This document shows positions 39,213-48,311 of a stretch of DNA of 64,000 nt, piece by piece. This DNA is from Amphibacillus jilinensis Y1 (lineage in GTDB: Bacteria > Bacillota > Bacilli > Bacillales > Amphibacillaceae), in the NCBI RefSeq assembly GCF_000306965.1, contig NZ_JH976434.1, positions 785,982 through 849,981 on the forward strand. Reading direction: 5' to 3'. The position numbers and the translations under genes are program-made. The notes beneath the pieces were generated by a model that saw nothing but the letters and a program-made list of their open reading frames with translations, was not told the DNA's origin and ran no database searches. How positions within the stretch are numbered: the first letter of the stretch is position 1; each line of letters opens with the position of its first letter.

Positions 39213-39264
39213 ATATTACGCACATATGAAAGGTATAAAAAAACAATTATTTGTGCGTACATAT
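39213..39264. promoter_or_regulatory. Paired AraR-like operators
   Basis: ATATTACGCACATAT (39213-39227; the other strand reads ATATGTGCGTAATAT) and ATTTGTGCGTACATAT (39249-39264) resemble the AraR box ATTTGTACGTACAAAT. Their centres are about 36 bp apart, so cooperative binding as at the B. subtilis ara promoter is possible. Confidence 0.6.
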
Positions 39265-39544
39265 TATAAAAAATATTATACAATACTTTGTATGCAGTTT
39301 TGACGTTGTGAATTTCATCATAAAAAAGCTGTTCAAATATGGATTTCAAAATGAAATCCAATACACTCAATCTTGATCGCACAACTTTAATAAACACTTT
39401 CGTTAACGTTGGATATTGCATTTAATCAATGGGATGTGAACGACTTGTTAAATATATGCATTGTCCTACTAAAACATTCGTTTTATGATGACACTTTTTC
39501 ATTCAACTTTTCTTCTCTCTTTAAAATGGATTAACTTAGCTCAC
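39265..39544. other. Spacer between AraR gene end and CUT1 operon promoter
   Basis: No gene seen. Contains candidate TATAAT boxes near 39270-39285 (minus strand) that would drive the CUT1 operon. Confidence 0.4.
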
Positions 39545-39578
39545 AAAAAAACCGTAACAACAAGATGTTATCACAGTT
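39545..39578 (-). terminator. Terminator of araR
   Basis: On the minus strand AACTGTGATAAC pairs with GTTGTTACGGTT (12 bp with wobbles) and is followed by TTTTTT. Confidence 0.85.
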
Positions 39579-39585
39579 TCATTGA

Positions 39586-40704
39586 TCACTTATTTAATTT
39601 GGCTGTAGATTGACGAATAACCAGTTCTTGTTCGAACACATATGAATTTATTGTTTCCTTCATTTTCTGGCGATTACTATTTTTATCTCTCACTAACTCT
39701 AAAATCAATTCAGCAGCCTTTTTACCTAACTCACTTTGCGGGTGTTTAATCGTTGTCAACTTCACCTCGGATACTTCGGCTAAAAAGGAATCGTCAAATC
39801 CTACAATTGATATGTCTTTAGGAATTTGCAATTCCCTTTTACGTAATACATCCAATAATGTAATTGCCAATTCGTCGTTATAGCATACTAAGCCGGTTGG
39901 ACGTTCTTTCTCAGGTAAAGCTAATAATTTTTCTAATTCTTCAATGGGTTTATGGTATTTATCTTCTGTGCGATACGTCACAATATTATTTGGATTAATC
40001 GGCAAACTATGTTTACGGTGGGCTTTCAAATACCCTTTCATCCGCTTCGCCCCTTGTCCGTCATCATTTTTAAAGAAGCCGACTATATTCTCATGACCTA
40101 GCTCAATGAGGTGTTCTGTTTGTTTCAATCCACCTAATTCATCATTAACGGTAATGCTTAGCGGCTCTAACTCATCATAATAAGCATTAATCATAATATA
40201 AGGAATATTTTGGCGCTCAAGATTTAAATAGTAGTTAATATTAGGATTACTTATCGCACTCTTGGTCGGTTCAACGATTACACCGTCAAAATGCTGAGTT
40301 AAGATCTTCTCTAAAAAGCGCCGCTCGTTTTCATGATCATTATTCGTACTAAACAAACTTACATGATAGCCATTTTGGCTTAAGTATGACTCAGCCCCTC
40401 TGATAATAGAAGGAAAAATGTAATCAGAGATATATGTGGTTATAATCGCGATATTTTTTTGATTCTGAGGTACTTGTCCGTTCTCCTCTTTTGATCGATC
40501 TGCACAAAAAGTGCCCGCCCCTTGTTCACGATAAAGCCAACCTTGATTGACTAACTCCCCAATTGCTAACCGAACGGTATGTCGACTGACATTAAATTGT
40601 TTCATTAACTCGCTTTCCGAGCTGATCTTTTGATGGGGTTGAAAAGTCCCATCTAATATTTTTGACTTAATTGCTTGTTTGACGATACTGTATTTTGTCT
40701 GCAT
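39586..40704 (-). CDS. araR: Arabinose operon repressor AraR
   Basis: 372 residues: N-terminal GntR-type winged helix (about 1-70; SESELMKQFNVSRHTVRLAIGEL) fused to a LacI-type effector domain (about 85-372) ending in VGFDDSF and ELVIRQST. This chimaera is diagnostic of AraR, which releases its operators on binding L-arabinose. Lies between the CUT2 and CUT1 operons, with its own terminator. AraR-like sites are found before this gene, before both CUT1 operons, before the CUT2 operon and before araD-araA. Confidence 0.93.
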   Translation of the reverse strand: MQTKYSIVKQAIKSKILDGTFQPHQKISSESELMKQFNVSRHTVRLAIGELVNQGWLYREQGAGTFCADRSKEENGQVPQNQKNIAIITTYISDYIFPSIIRGAESYLSQNGYHVSLFSTNNDHENERRFLEKILTQHFDGVIVEPTKSAISNPNINYYLNLERQNIPYIMINAYYDELEPLSITVNDELGGLKQTEHLIELGHENIVGFFKNDDGQGAKRMKGYLKAHRKHSLPINPNNIVTYRTEDKYHKPIEELEKLLALPEKERPTGLVCYNDELAITLLDVLRKRELQIPKDISIVGFDDSFLAEVSEVKLTTIKHPQSELGKKAAELILELVRDKNSNRQKMKETINSYVFEQELVIRQSTAKLNK

Positions 40705-40830
40705 AAGTTACACCTCACTCACTAAATCTTATTATAACTCATCATATCATTTATTATATGTATTTAAAATAAGATTTTGTTATTCCAAGGTCGATGCTTC
40801 ATATATGTCGTTTAATCACTCTCGCATTAA

Positions 40831-40846
40831 TTGATACGTATATGTT
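40831..40846. promoter_or_regulatory. AraR-like operator before araR
   Basis: TTGATACGTATATGTT, about 130 bp before the araR start, shares 13 consecutive bases with the site at 34523-34538. Suggests autoregulation. Confidence 0.55.
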
Positions 40847-40853
40847 AATTCAT

Positions 40854-40906
40854 AAAAATACCCCCTCCTCAATATAACAAGAAAACAATGTTAATCAAGT
40901 GGGGGA
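40854..40906 (-). terminator. Terminator of the CUT2 operon
   Basis: On the minus strand CCCCC...GGGGG with an inner AACA/TGTT stem is followed by TATTTTT. Ends the transcript from 44.8 to 40.9 kb. Confidence 0.65.
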
Positions 40907-40924
40907 TTGTCACCTTCATTTATT

Positions 40925-42088
40925 TTATGAAGATTTTTTCTTATTTAAGATATCAAAAGCAACTGCTCCCAACAATACTAACCCTTTAATCGCTTGTTGC
41001 CAGTCAATTCCTACACCAAGAAGGGACATACCGTTATTTAACACACCCATTATTAATGAACCAATAACAGCACCTACCACTGTTCCAATACCACCAGTAA
41101 GTGAAGCACCTCCAATTACAGCTGCGGCAATGGCATCTAATTCAAATAAATTCCCCGCTTGTGGTGTTGCTGCATTTAGTCGACCAGCAAAAACAAGGCC
41201 TGCCAACGCAGCCAGCACACCCATATTCACATAAACCCAAAATTTAACTTTCTTCGCTTTTACACCGGATAACAAGGCAGCTCTTTCATTTCCACCCACT
41301 GCATAAATATGTCTACCACCAATTGTTCTGTTCATATAAAACGTATAGCTAGCAACTAAGGTAAGTAGAATCAATAAAATATACGGAATACCAGCATAAG
41401 CAGCTAATCTATAAGCAAAAAAACCAATGATAATCACAACACTTACTACTTTAGTTACAAAAAGAGTAGGAGATGACACGACTTGATTGTATTTTTTCAT
41501 ATTCTTTCTAAATTTAACTTGCATCACGACATATAGGATACAAGCTATTACACCAATAATTATTGTAAGAAGATGAAGAGAATCTCCCGAAAACCAATCA
41601 TTCATGAAACTTGAACTGATGGTTCTAAACTGTGTTGGAAAAGGAGCTAAGGTTCGCCCGCCAAGTACGACCATGGTTAGACCTCTAAATAGTAGCATCC
41701 CAGCCAAGGTCACGATGAAAGCCGGAACTTTGATAAAAGCAACCCAGAATCCTTGCCAAGCACCTATTAAAGCACCGATCATTAGTGAAAGTAAAACAGC
41801 TAATACGACAGGCATATTCATGCTAACCATAAAGGTGGCGGAGATTGCGCCAATAAATGCAGCCACTGATCCTACTGAAAGATCTATTTCACCAGTTATG
41901 ATGACAAGTACCATACCTATCGCTAGAATAATAATATAACTATTTTGCATAATTATATTTGTTATGTTTAATGGGGTTAACAATATCCCCCCCGTTAATA
42001 CTTGAAAAATGATTACAATACCAACCAAAGCAATGATCATTCCAAATTTTCTTATGTTCTGTGTAATTAAATTCTTGATTTCGTTCAT
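40925..42088 (-). CDS. CUT2 ABC monosaccharide importer permease (XylH/GguB type)
   Basis: 387 residues, about ten hydrophobic helices, family 2 branched-chain/ribose-type permease. Conserved segments: [21 protein letters not shown] (shortened: about 55-75), [12 protein letters not shown] and the late [13 protein letters not shown]. The length and sequence match the GguB/XylH group that carries arabinose, xylose or glucose with ChvE-type binding proteins. The first bases overlap the ATPase gene by 4 bp. Confidence 0.93.
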   Translation of the reverse strand: MNEIKNLITQNIRKFGMIIALVGIVIIFQVLTGGILLTPLNITNIIMQNSYIIILAIGMVLVIITGEIDLSVGSVAAFIGAISATFMVSMNMPVVLAVLLSLMIGALIGAWQGFWVAFIKVPAFIVTLAGMLLFRGLTMVVLGGRTLAPFPTQFRTISSSFMNDWFSGDSLHLLTIIIGVIACILYVVMQVKFRKNMKKYNQVVSSPTLFVTKVVSVVIIIGFFAYRLAAYAGIPYILLILLTLVASYTFYMNRTIGGRHIYAVGGNERAALLSGVKAKKVKFWVYVNMGVLAALAGLVFAGRLNAATPQAGNLFELDAIAAAVIGGASLTGGIGTVVGAVIGSLIMGVLNNGMSLLGVGIDWQQAIKGLVLLGAVAFDILNKKKSS

Positions 42089-43626
42089 TTAACTTCACTC
42101 CTATTATCACGTGTCATATACGTCATCAGTTTCTCTTGGTTAGCTTCTGCTTTAAGAAATTCCCCTGTCATACAACCATTAGATAATGTATATATTCGAT
42201 CACATGTCCCTAAAAGCTCAGGTAGTTCTGAAGAAATAACAATAATGCATTTTCCGTTTTCAGCTAATTTGTTCATTATTTTGTAAATTTCATTTTTAGC
42301 ACCCACGTCTATTCCACGAGTAGGCTCATCTAATATAAGAATATCTGGGTCCGTATATATCCATTTGCCTAAGACAACTTTTTGTTGATTTCCACCGCTC
42401 AAATTTATGACTTTCTGATTAACATGAGGCGCTTTTATATTTAATTTAACTTTAAGCTCCTCCACCACTTCAGATTCTTTATATTCATCAATGGCTATTT
42501 TTTTTAATAATTTACTTAAACCTGATAGAGTCATATTCTTTTTAATGCTATCCTCCAAAATTAATCCATATTCTTTGCGATCTTCAGACACATAGGCCAT
42601 GCCATGTCTAATGGCTTCATCAACATCTTTGATTGAAATCTCATGCCCGTTCTTCTTTAGTTTTCCGGTCAAAAATTTCCCGTACATGCGCCCAAAGATA
42701 CTCATCATTAATTCCGTTCGTCCAGCTCCCATTAATCCAGCAATTCCAAGTATTTCACCTTTCCGAACGTTAAAATTCACTTTATTTGCTACTAACCGGT
42801 TTGGAATTTGCGGATGAGCCACCGTCCAGTCTACAACCTCTAACATAACATCCCCAATGTTTACATTACGATCTGGATAAAGGTTATCTAAACTTCTTCC
42901 TACCATCCCTCTAATGATTCTGTCCTCGGTTACATTTCCATCTTTTGCTGATATGGTCTCAATCGTTTTCCCGTCTCTTAAAACGGTGATATGATCAGCT
43001 ACCTTTAATACTTCTTTTAACTTATGTGAGATTAATACTGACGTTAACCCTTGCTTTTTAAATTCTACTAACAAATCTAGCAAATTTTCACTTTCTGTTT
43101 CATTTAGTGCCGCTGTTGGTTCATCGAGTATTAAAAGATTTACTTTTTTGGATAATGCCTTGGCTATTTCAACTAACTGTTGTTGGCCAACACCAATATG
43201 TCGAATCAAATCACTGCTTTCCACCCGCAAACCAACTTGTTGTATAAGTTGATTTGTTTCAATTGTTGTTTTTCCCCAATCAATGATTCCTTTTTCTGTT
43301 TGCTCATTACCTAAATATACGTTTTCTGCCACAGACAAATCCGGTATTAGTGCAAGTTCTTGATGGATAATGACAATTCCTTTTGCTTCACTTTCATTAA
43401 TATCTTTAAATTCACATCGTTGATTTCTAAAATGAATGTCACCGCTGTATGAACCGAATGGGTGAATACCACTTAATACTTTCATTAAAGTTGATTTACC
43501 AGCGCCATTCTCACCTACTAGCGCATGAATTTCACCTTCCTCTACTTTGAAATTCACATCGTCTAATGCTTTGACACCAGGAAACGCCTTTGTAATATTC
43601 TTCATCTCTAATATCACATCACCCAA
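42085..43626 (-). CDS. CUT2 ABC importer ATPase, two domains (GguA/XylG type)
   Basis: About 513 residues with two nucleotide-binding domains. First: Walker [10 protein letters not shown] (about 37), signature [10 protein letters not shown], Walker [12 protein letters not shown]. Second: degenerate Walker [10 protein letters not shown] (about 285), signature [12 protein letters not shown], Walker [13 protein letters not shown]. The altered second Walker A is normal for this family. TTG 43626 has AGAGGTG 6 bp upstream; an in-frame TTG at 43644 and GTG 43617 are other options. The only ABC ATPase in the cluster, but its type does not serve CUT1 permeases. Confidence 0.93.
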   Translation of the reverse strand: MGDVILEMKNITKAFPGVKALDDVNFKVEEGEIHALVGENGAGKSTLMKVLSGIHPFGSYSGDIHFRNQRCEFKDINESEAKGIVIIHQELALIPDLSVAENVYLGNEQTEKGIIDWGKTTIETNQLIQQVGLRVESSDLIRHIGVGQQQLVEIAKALSKKVNLLILDEPTAALNETESENLLDLLVEFKKQGLTSVLISHKLKEVLKVADHITVLRDGKTIETISAKDGNVTEDRIIRGMVGRSLDNLYPDRNVNIGDVMLEVVDWTVAHPQIPNRLVANKVNFNVRKGEILGIAGLMGAGRTELMMSIFGRMYGKFLTGKLKKNGHEISIKDVDEAIRHGMAYVSEDRKEYGLILEDSIKKNMTLSGLSKLLKKIAIDEYKESEVVEELKVKLNIKAPHVNQKVINLSGGNQQKVVLGKWIYTDPDILILDEPTRGIDVGAKNEIYKIMNKLAENGKCIIVISSELPELLGTCDRIYTLSNGCMTGEFLKAEANQEKLMTYMTRDNRSEVK

Positions 43627-43645
43627 ATCTAACACCTCTTTCAAT

Positions 43646-43678
43646 AAGAGGTAAATAACACTAAGCTATTTACCTCTT
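43646..43678 (-). repeat. Stem-loop between binding-protein and ATPase genes
   Basis: Perfect 12-bp stem AAGAGGTAAATA / TATTTACCTCTT with a 9-base loop, directly after the binding-protein stop. Expected to raise binding-protein mRNA over the transporter genes. Confidence 0.85.
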
Positions 43679-43692
43679 AATAAATTTATCGA

Positions 43693-44757
43693 TTAATGAA
43701 TTTCATCCTCATCATAGTAACCCGATTCAATCAATACTTCTTCGTAGTTATCAATATCCACGGATACAGGCTCTATTAAATACGACGGAACTATCTTTTC
43801 GTTATTATCATATGTCTCTGTATCATTCACTTCTGGTTCTTCATTTTCAATTACAGCGCGAGCCATCTCAACAGCCTGTTCAGCTAGTAACCTTGTGTCT
43901 TTAAAAATCGTTTGCGTTTGTTCACCTTCAACGATCGATCGAATCGATGAACGTTCAGCATCTTGACCCGTTATAAGAGGTAAAGGACGTGAATCTGTAC
44001 CGTAACCTACCGCCTTTAATGAAGAAACAATACCTAAGCTAATACCGTCAAACGGTGAATATACGACATCAATATCCTCGTCTGAATAATGTGCACTTAG
44101 CAAATTATCCATACGTTCTTGTGCTTCTGAACCACTCCAGCGTAAAGTAGCGCCTTGACTGAAATCCGTTTGCCCACTTCTAACTATCAATTTACCTTCA
44201 TCAATATAGGGTTGGAGTACCGACATTGCACCATCCCAGAAAAAGTAAGCATTATTGTCATCGGGTGACCCAGCAAATAATTCTATATTATAAGAGTCTT
44301 CACTTTCATCCAAAGCTAACTGCTCCTCAATATATTCTCCTTGTAATACACCTACCTCGAAATTATCGAACGTTGCATAATAGCTAACATGTTCGTGATT
44401 CATAATCAGACGGTCATAAGCAATGACAGGTATACCTAAATTTTGCGCTTGGTCTAGCACATCAGTTAGTGCTTCGCCGTCAATTGAAGCAATAACAAGG
44501 ATATCCACACCTTGTGTAATCATGTTTTCAATTTGGGATAGTTGATTTTCAACAACATCTTCTGCATACTGCAAGTTCGTCTCATAACCCAATTCTTCAA
44601 ACATATCTACCATGTTGTTCCCATCATCAACCCATCTTTCTGAAGATTGTGTTGGCATGGCAATCCCAACTGTCTGCTTATCAGAACCTCCCCCCTCTGA
44701 TTGACATGCTGCTGTAAATAGCAAACTCAATATAATCATTACAATTAGCTTCTTCAC
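43693..44757 (-). CDS. ChvE-type monosaccharide-binding lipoprotein
   Basis: 354 residues. Signal peptide with lipobox TAAC (cysteine about residue 18). Periplasmic-binding-protein fold of the ribose/xylose type; ITQGVDILVIASIDG and YDRLI are typical of ChvE/XylF proteins that bind arabinose, xylose, galactose or glucose. GTG start with AAGGAGGA 7 bp upstream. First gene of the CUT2 operon, controlled by AraR-like and cre-like sites, so L-arabinose is the probable ligand. Confidence 0.92.
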   Translation of the reverse strand: MKKLIVMIILSLLFTAACQSEGGGSDKQTVGIAMPTQSSERWVDDGNNMVDMFEELGYETNLQYAEDVVENQLSQIENMITQGVDILVIASIDGEALTDVLDQAQNLGIPVIAYDRLIMNHEHVSYYATFDNFEVGVLQGEYIEEQLALDESEDSYNIELFAGSPDDNNAYFFWDGAMSVLQPYIDEGKLIVRSGQTDFSQGATLRWSGSEAQERMDNLLSAHYSDEDIDVVYSPFDGISLGIVSSLKAVGYGTDSRPLPLITGQDAERSSIRSIVEGEQTQTIFKDTRLLAEQAVEMARAVIENEEPEVNDTETYDNNEKIVPSYLIEPVSVDIDNYEEVLIESGYYDEDEIH

Positions 44758-44782
44758 GATAAATCCTCCTTCACCCTTTATA

Positions 44783-44798
44783 TTGAATACGTTTACAT
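44783..44798. promoter_or_regulatory. cre-like site overlapping the CUT2 promoter
   Basis: TTGAATACGTTTACAT differs from the cre consensus at one fixed position. It lies just downstream of a TATAAT box (minus strand, about 44796-44801), where CcpA binding would repress. Confidence 0.5.
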
Positions 44799-44809
44799 TA
44801 TATGCTTGG

Positions 44810-44825
44810 TTATACGTACATTTTA
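44810..44825. promoter_or_regulatory. AraR-like operator before the CUT2 operon
   Basis: TTATACGTACATTTTA, matching the ATACGTACAT core of the AraR box, lies between the likely -35 and -10 positions on the minus strand. Confidence 0.6.
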
Positions 44826-44953
44826 CTTAATTTATAAATTAATTTATAAAATCAACATTTACTTGTAATGAGCAAATATGTGTTGGCTTTACTTTATACT
44901 AGTTACTTTTAATTTCTTCATTGACACCAGGTTTATTCGTTAAATTCCCATAG

Positions 44954-44982
44954 AAAAACCCGAGATCTCATTTGATCTCGGG
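44954..44982 (-). terminator. Terminator of araD-araA
   Basis: CCCGAGATC-AAATGA-GATCTCGGG followed by TTTTT on the minus strand; perfect 9-bp stem. Confidence 0.95.
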
Positions 44983-44997
44983 CACCTCAAGTTAATG

Positions 44998-46491
44998 CTA
45001 TTTTCTAAATGCTATTTCATTCCATCTTAATTCATTTTTAAATTGGCGTAAGTTCAAGTCTTTATCAATGACGACACACTCGATATCTACCATCTCGGCG
45101 AAATCAACAAGTTGCTCTGTTGACACTTCAAAAGATAAGACCGTATGATGCGCACCACCTGCATAAATCCAAGCTGTGGCAGATTCACTCAATGAAGGTT
45201 CAGGTTTCCACAATACTTTAGCTACCGGTAAATGTGGCGTGTCTATTTTCGGTTCTTCCGCCTTAATTTCGTTTATAATTAGGCGATAGCGACCGCCCAA
45301 TTCAACAAGTGATACATTGATCGCTTCTCCAGCTTTGCCATCGAACACAAGACGAGCCGGATCCTCCTTACCACCAATTCCGAGTGGATTTACAACAATC
45401 TTAGGTTTTGTCGTTGTCGCCGAGACAGTAGGACAAATCTCTAACATATGCGATCCTAAAATCATTTCATTATCTGGTTCTAAATGATACGTATAATCTT
45501 CCATAAATGACGTTGCCTTATTATCTGAGATCACTTTCATTAATCGCGTAAGGGCTGCGGTGCGCCAATCTCCCTCACCAGCAAAACCATAACCTTGTGC
45601 CATCAACCTTTGAGCGGCTAGACCTGGCAACTGTTTCATCCCATGCAAATCTTCGAAGTTTGTCGTAAACGCATTATAGCTACCTTTACTTAAAAACGAC
45701 TTTAATGCTAATTCAATCTTTGCTTGATAAAGGATTGCATCTCGAATCGGGCCATGTTCACTAGCCTGTTCAGGAAGGTGATAAAGTGATTGATACTCTT
45801 TATACAACTGTTCTAATGCTTCACTTGATACTTGATTTATTTCTTCAACCAAATCACCAATACCATAATAGTCGACGGTCCAGCCAAATTTAATTTGGGC
45901 TTCAATTTTGTCTCCATCTGTAACTGCAACATTCCGCATATTGTCACCAAATCGTGCCACACGGATACGCGTTCCTTCTTTAACACTAATGGCCGTTTTC
46001 ATCCATGTTGCTAATTGATTAATCACATGTTGATTTTCCCAATGACCGACAATAACTTTCCGACCCAATCCTAGTCGTGTACCGATAAACCCATATTCTC
46101 GGTCACCGTGAGCCGCTTGATTCGTATTCATAAAATCCATATCTATCGTTTCCCATGGTACATCACGGTTAAACTGTGTATGCAAATGAAGTAACGGTGT
46201 TTGCAAAGCTTTTAAACCAGCAATCCATGATTTGGCTGGCGAAAAGGTATGCATCCATGTGATCACACCTGCACAATCTTCATCGGCATTTGCCTCCAAT
46301 GCTAATCGGTGGATGCTATCAGCGGTGGTTACCACTTGTTTAAATTTAATTGGATACGGTAACACACCCGCTCCATTCAGCCCTTCAACAATCTTTTTAG
46401 AATTCGCTTCAACTTCTAATATGGTCTCTTCCCCATATAAAGGCTGACTCCCTGTAACAAACCAAAACTGGTAAGGTTTTATCTTTAACAT
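44998..46491 (-). CDS. araA: L-arabinose isomerase
   Basis: Converts L-arabinose to L-ribulose; manganese-dependent, cytoplasmic. About 497 residues, as in B. subtilis AraA. The start reads MLKIKPYQFWFVTGSQ, the usual N terminus; conserved catalytic-region segments such as GEGDWRTAALTRLMK (about 305-319) and the histidine in GSHMLEICP are present. GGAGG is 7 bp before ATG 46491; an ATG two codons earlier is too close. Second gene after araD, ending at a strong terminator. No ribulokinase follows. Confidence 0.97.
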   Translation of the reverse strand: MLKIKPYQFWFVTGSQPLYGEETILEVEANSKKIVEGLNGAGVLPYPIKFKQVVTTADSIHRLALEANADEDCAGVITWMHTFSPAKSWIAGLKALQTPLLHLHTQFNRDVPWETIDMDFMNTNQAAHGDREYGFIGTRLGLGRKVIVGHWENQHVINQLATWMKTAISVKEGTRIRVARFGDNMRNVAVTDGDKIEAQIKFGWTVDYYGIGDLVEEINQVSSEALEQLYKEYQSLYHLPEQASEHGPIRDAILYQAKIELALKSFLSKGSYNAFTTNFEDLHGMKQLPGLAAQRLMAQGYGFAGEGDWRTAALTRLMKVISDNKATSFMEDYTYHLEPDNEMILGSHMLEICPTVSATTTKPKIVVNPLGIGGKEDPARLVFDGKAGEAINVSLVELGGRYRLIINEIKAEEPKIDTPHLPVAKVLWKPEPSLSESATAWIYAGGAHHTVLSFEVSTEQLVDFAEMVDIECVVIDKDLNLRQFKNELRWNEIAFRK

Positions 46492-46533
46492 ATCCATTCC
46501 TCCAGACGTCGTTTATCTTTATATAAACAAAAA

Positions 46534-47220
46534 TCATTGCCCATAATAGGCATTTTTACCATGCTTTCTTAAGTAATGTTTATCTAATAATGTTTGTTGC
46601 ATATCCTGTGTATTTGGATTGATTTGATAGGTTCTTAATGCCATTTTGGCAACCGCTTCAAGAACCACTGCATTATGGACGGCTTCAGCCGGGTCTTTCC
46701 CCCAATTAAATGGGGCGTGGCTATGAACAAGTACACTTGGAACAGCATCAACATCGATTTGTTTAAATGTCTCAACAATTACATGTCCCGTTTCTAGCTC
46801 ATAATCACCGTTAATCTCAGCTTCTGTCATCTTTCTTGTACACGGAATTTCTCCATAGAAATAGTCACCATGGGTTGTTCCAAGTGCAGGAATAGGTTTT
46901 CCTGCTTGCGCCCAACTTGTTGCCCACGGTGAGTGGGTATGAACGACCCCTCCAATATTAGGGAAAGACTTATACAAGACTAAGTGTGTGGGTGTATCAG
47001 AAGATGGATTTTTATTGCCTTCAACAATATGTCCGTCCAAATCTACAACAACAAGATCGTCAACCGACATCTCTTCATAAGGAACGCCACTCGGCTTAAT
47101 TACGACTAATTGAGATTCTTTTTCGTAACCGCTTACATTACCCCACGTAAAAGTAACTAATTCGTGCTTTGGTAACGCTAAATTCGCTGCTAACACTTGT
47201 TCTTTTAATTTATCAAGCAT
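46534..47220 (-). CDS. araD: L-ribulose-5-phosphate 4-epimerase
   Basis: Converts L-ribulose 5-phosphate to D-xylulose 5-phosphate, linking arabinose to the pentose phosphate pathway. About 228 residues of the class II aldolase/adducin fold. Zinc ligands: HTHSPWA (about 96-98) and HSHAPF (about 170). N terminus [19 protein letters not shown] matches B. subtilis AraD, supporting ATG 47220 over the in-frame TTG at 47229. First gene of araD-araA, the reverse of the B. subtilis araA-araB-araD order. Confidence 0.96.
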   Translation of the reverse strand: MLDKLKEQVLAANLALPKHELVTFTWGNVSGYEKESQLVVIKPSGVPYEEMSVDDLVVVDLDGHIVEGNKNPSSDTPTHLVLYKSFPNIGGVVHTHSPWATSWAQAGKPIPALGTTHGDYFYGEIPCTRKMTEAEINGDYELETGHVIVETFKQIDVDAVPSVLVHSHAPFNWGKDPAEAVHNAVVLEAVAKMALRTYQINPNTQDMQQTLLDKHYLRKHGKNAYYGQ

Positions 47221-47293
47221 ATGATTCAATCAACACCTTCCCATTTGTTATTTCTTGTACGGATGTATCACTTCTTAATTTCATATTAATATA

Positions 47294-47308
47294 ATTTGTA
47301 CGTACAAT
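47294..47308. promoter_or_regulatory. AraR operator before araD-araA
   Basis: ATTTGTACGTACAAT, the closest match in the window to the B. subtilis AraR box. On the minus strand it overlaps a candidate promoter (TTGATT, 17 bp, TAATAT). Confidence 0.75.
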
Positions 47309-47591
47309 CAATATTAATTTATATATTTTTTTATTTTTTCACAGCTTAAAAAAGCTTATTTTATAGATGTATAAGCTTATATTATTGTAATATGACTGTT
47401 TATTGTAATTAAAATATTAAAAAGTCCATACAAGTTAACCATTAATTCAAGTAGATAATGAATGATACTAAGCATTCCGTATAGAGAGAATTTATTTATT
47501 GACAAAATAGTGCGTGCGTTTATATGTGATGGTCCTAGACCTTTTGTCCCTCTGATGTTTTAATGAGTAAAACTTCCCTACTTTAGTCATA
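47309..47591. other. AT-rich spacer without genes
   Basis: Very AT-rich, no open frame of note. It separates the minus-strand arabinose cluster from the plus-strand LXG-like locus and probably holds no gene. Confidence 0.5.
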
Positions 47592-47621
47592 TTCAAAAAT
47601 TAACCATTAAACCTGTATAAT
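47592..47621 (+). promoter_or_regulatory. Probable promoter of the structured RNA
   Basis: TATAAT at 47616-47621, with a weak TTCAAA about 18 bp upstream. Transcription would begin just before the GC-rich structured segment. Confidence 0.5.
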
Positions 47622-47629
47622 GGAAGGGT

Positions 47630-47870
47630 GTGTTTAGCACAGTTAACCTCCCGTTTAACGGAAGCGAATGTCCTGATTCACTCGGGGCAACAGGATGTTG
47701 GTCACACAAGCGTTTTCGCAGGACGCGAAGACGTTAGCTTGTGTTCCTCAGTTGGTGGGGTGGGTAAGTTCATAGACTAAAACCGACACGTCCTGTGCCC
47801 ACGTCTGCATGACCTCCGTCCTGTAGCCCTCCGCACACGAATTGAAGGTTTGTTTTATATCGAATAAATC
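47630..47870 (+). ncRNA. Putative structured RNA or leader of the LXG-like locus
   Basis: A GC-rich island in AT-rich surroundings packed with hairpins. CCGTT-T-AACGG is at 47651-47661. CAAC-AGGAT-GTTG is at 47688-47700. A long hairpin at 47704-47744 has outer arms ACACAAGC/GCTTGTGT and inner arms TTCGC/GCGAA around the loop AGGAC. CAC-GTCCT-GTG is at 47787-47797, and a further GTCCT is at 47818-47822. The AGGAC and GTCCT loops are complementary, so loop-loop pairing is possible. No open frame of note. It lies 50 bp before the first gene of the locus, so it could be a leader or a separate RNA. I do not recognise a named RNA family. Confidence 0.6.
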
Positions 47871-47920
47871 ACCTAATCAATCCATACACGCAAACTTAAT
47901 CATAAAGGGGAGCATCTTAC

Positions 47921-48288
47921 ATGGGAAATTACAATGCGGATCGTGATGAATTAAGCCAACGTCTACAGGAATATGAGGATGTAGCAGAAGCGTGGAATGA
48001 AAGGCAAGCTCAGTTCTCAAGAAGCTATGGGGGAATATATGATAGGGTTAATATAGAAACGGACATGGAAAAAAATGCAGTTAAGAATTTTTGAATGGCA
48101 TGGTGAGTGCAGATAAGAACGCAGCTGAGGGATTTGAGCAAGTAACGCAAGGTTTGTCCAATTTAAATGCGACAATGGATGCGTTTATTGAGGAGTTAGG
48201 GTCAGGTGGAGCGAATTTGGATAAATTGAATTTAACACGCCTACAAGAAGCTGTTTTTTCTGATGATGCTCTCTTTGCTAAATTTTAG
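47921..48288 (+). pseudogene. Frameshifted small helical protein of a WXG/LXG-type locus
   Basis: The first frame starts at ATG 47921 after AAGGGGAG and runs 57 codons to TGA 48092. A second frame from 48091 continues smoothly to 48288. One extra T in the T5 tract at 48088-48092 would join them into a single acidic, helical protein of about 122 residues (start YNADRDELSQRLQEYEDVAE, end of the second part DDALFAKF). Size, helical content and place resemble the YwqH/YwqI-like partners (DUF5082/DUF5344) of LXG toxins. The break may be a real mutation or a homopolymer sequencing error. Confidence 0.6.
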
Positions 48289-48311
48289 CAAAGTTGGAGG
48301 CAGGAGTTCCC

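Noticed and set aside
47628..47870. tRNA or tmRNA in the GC-rich segment
   Set aside because: No cloverleaf, no T-loop sequence and no CCA end.
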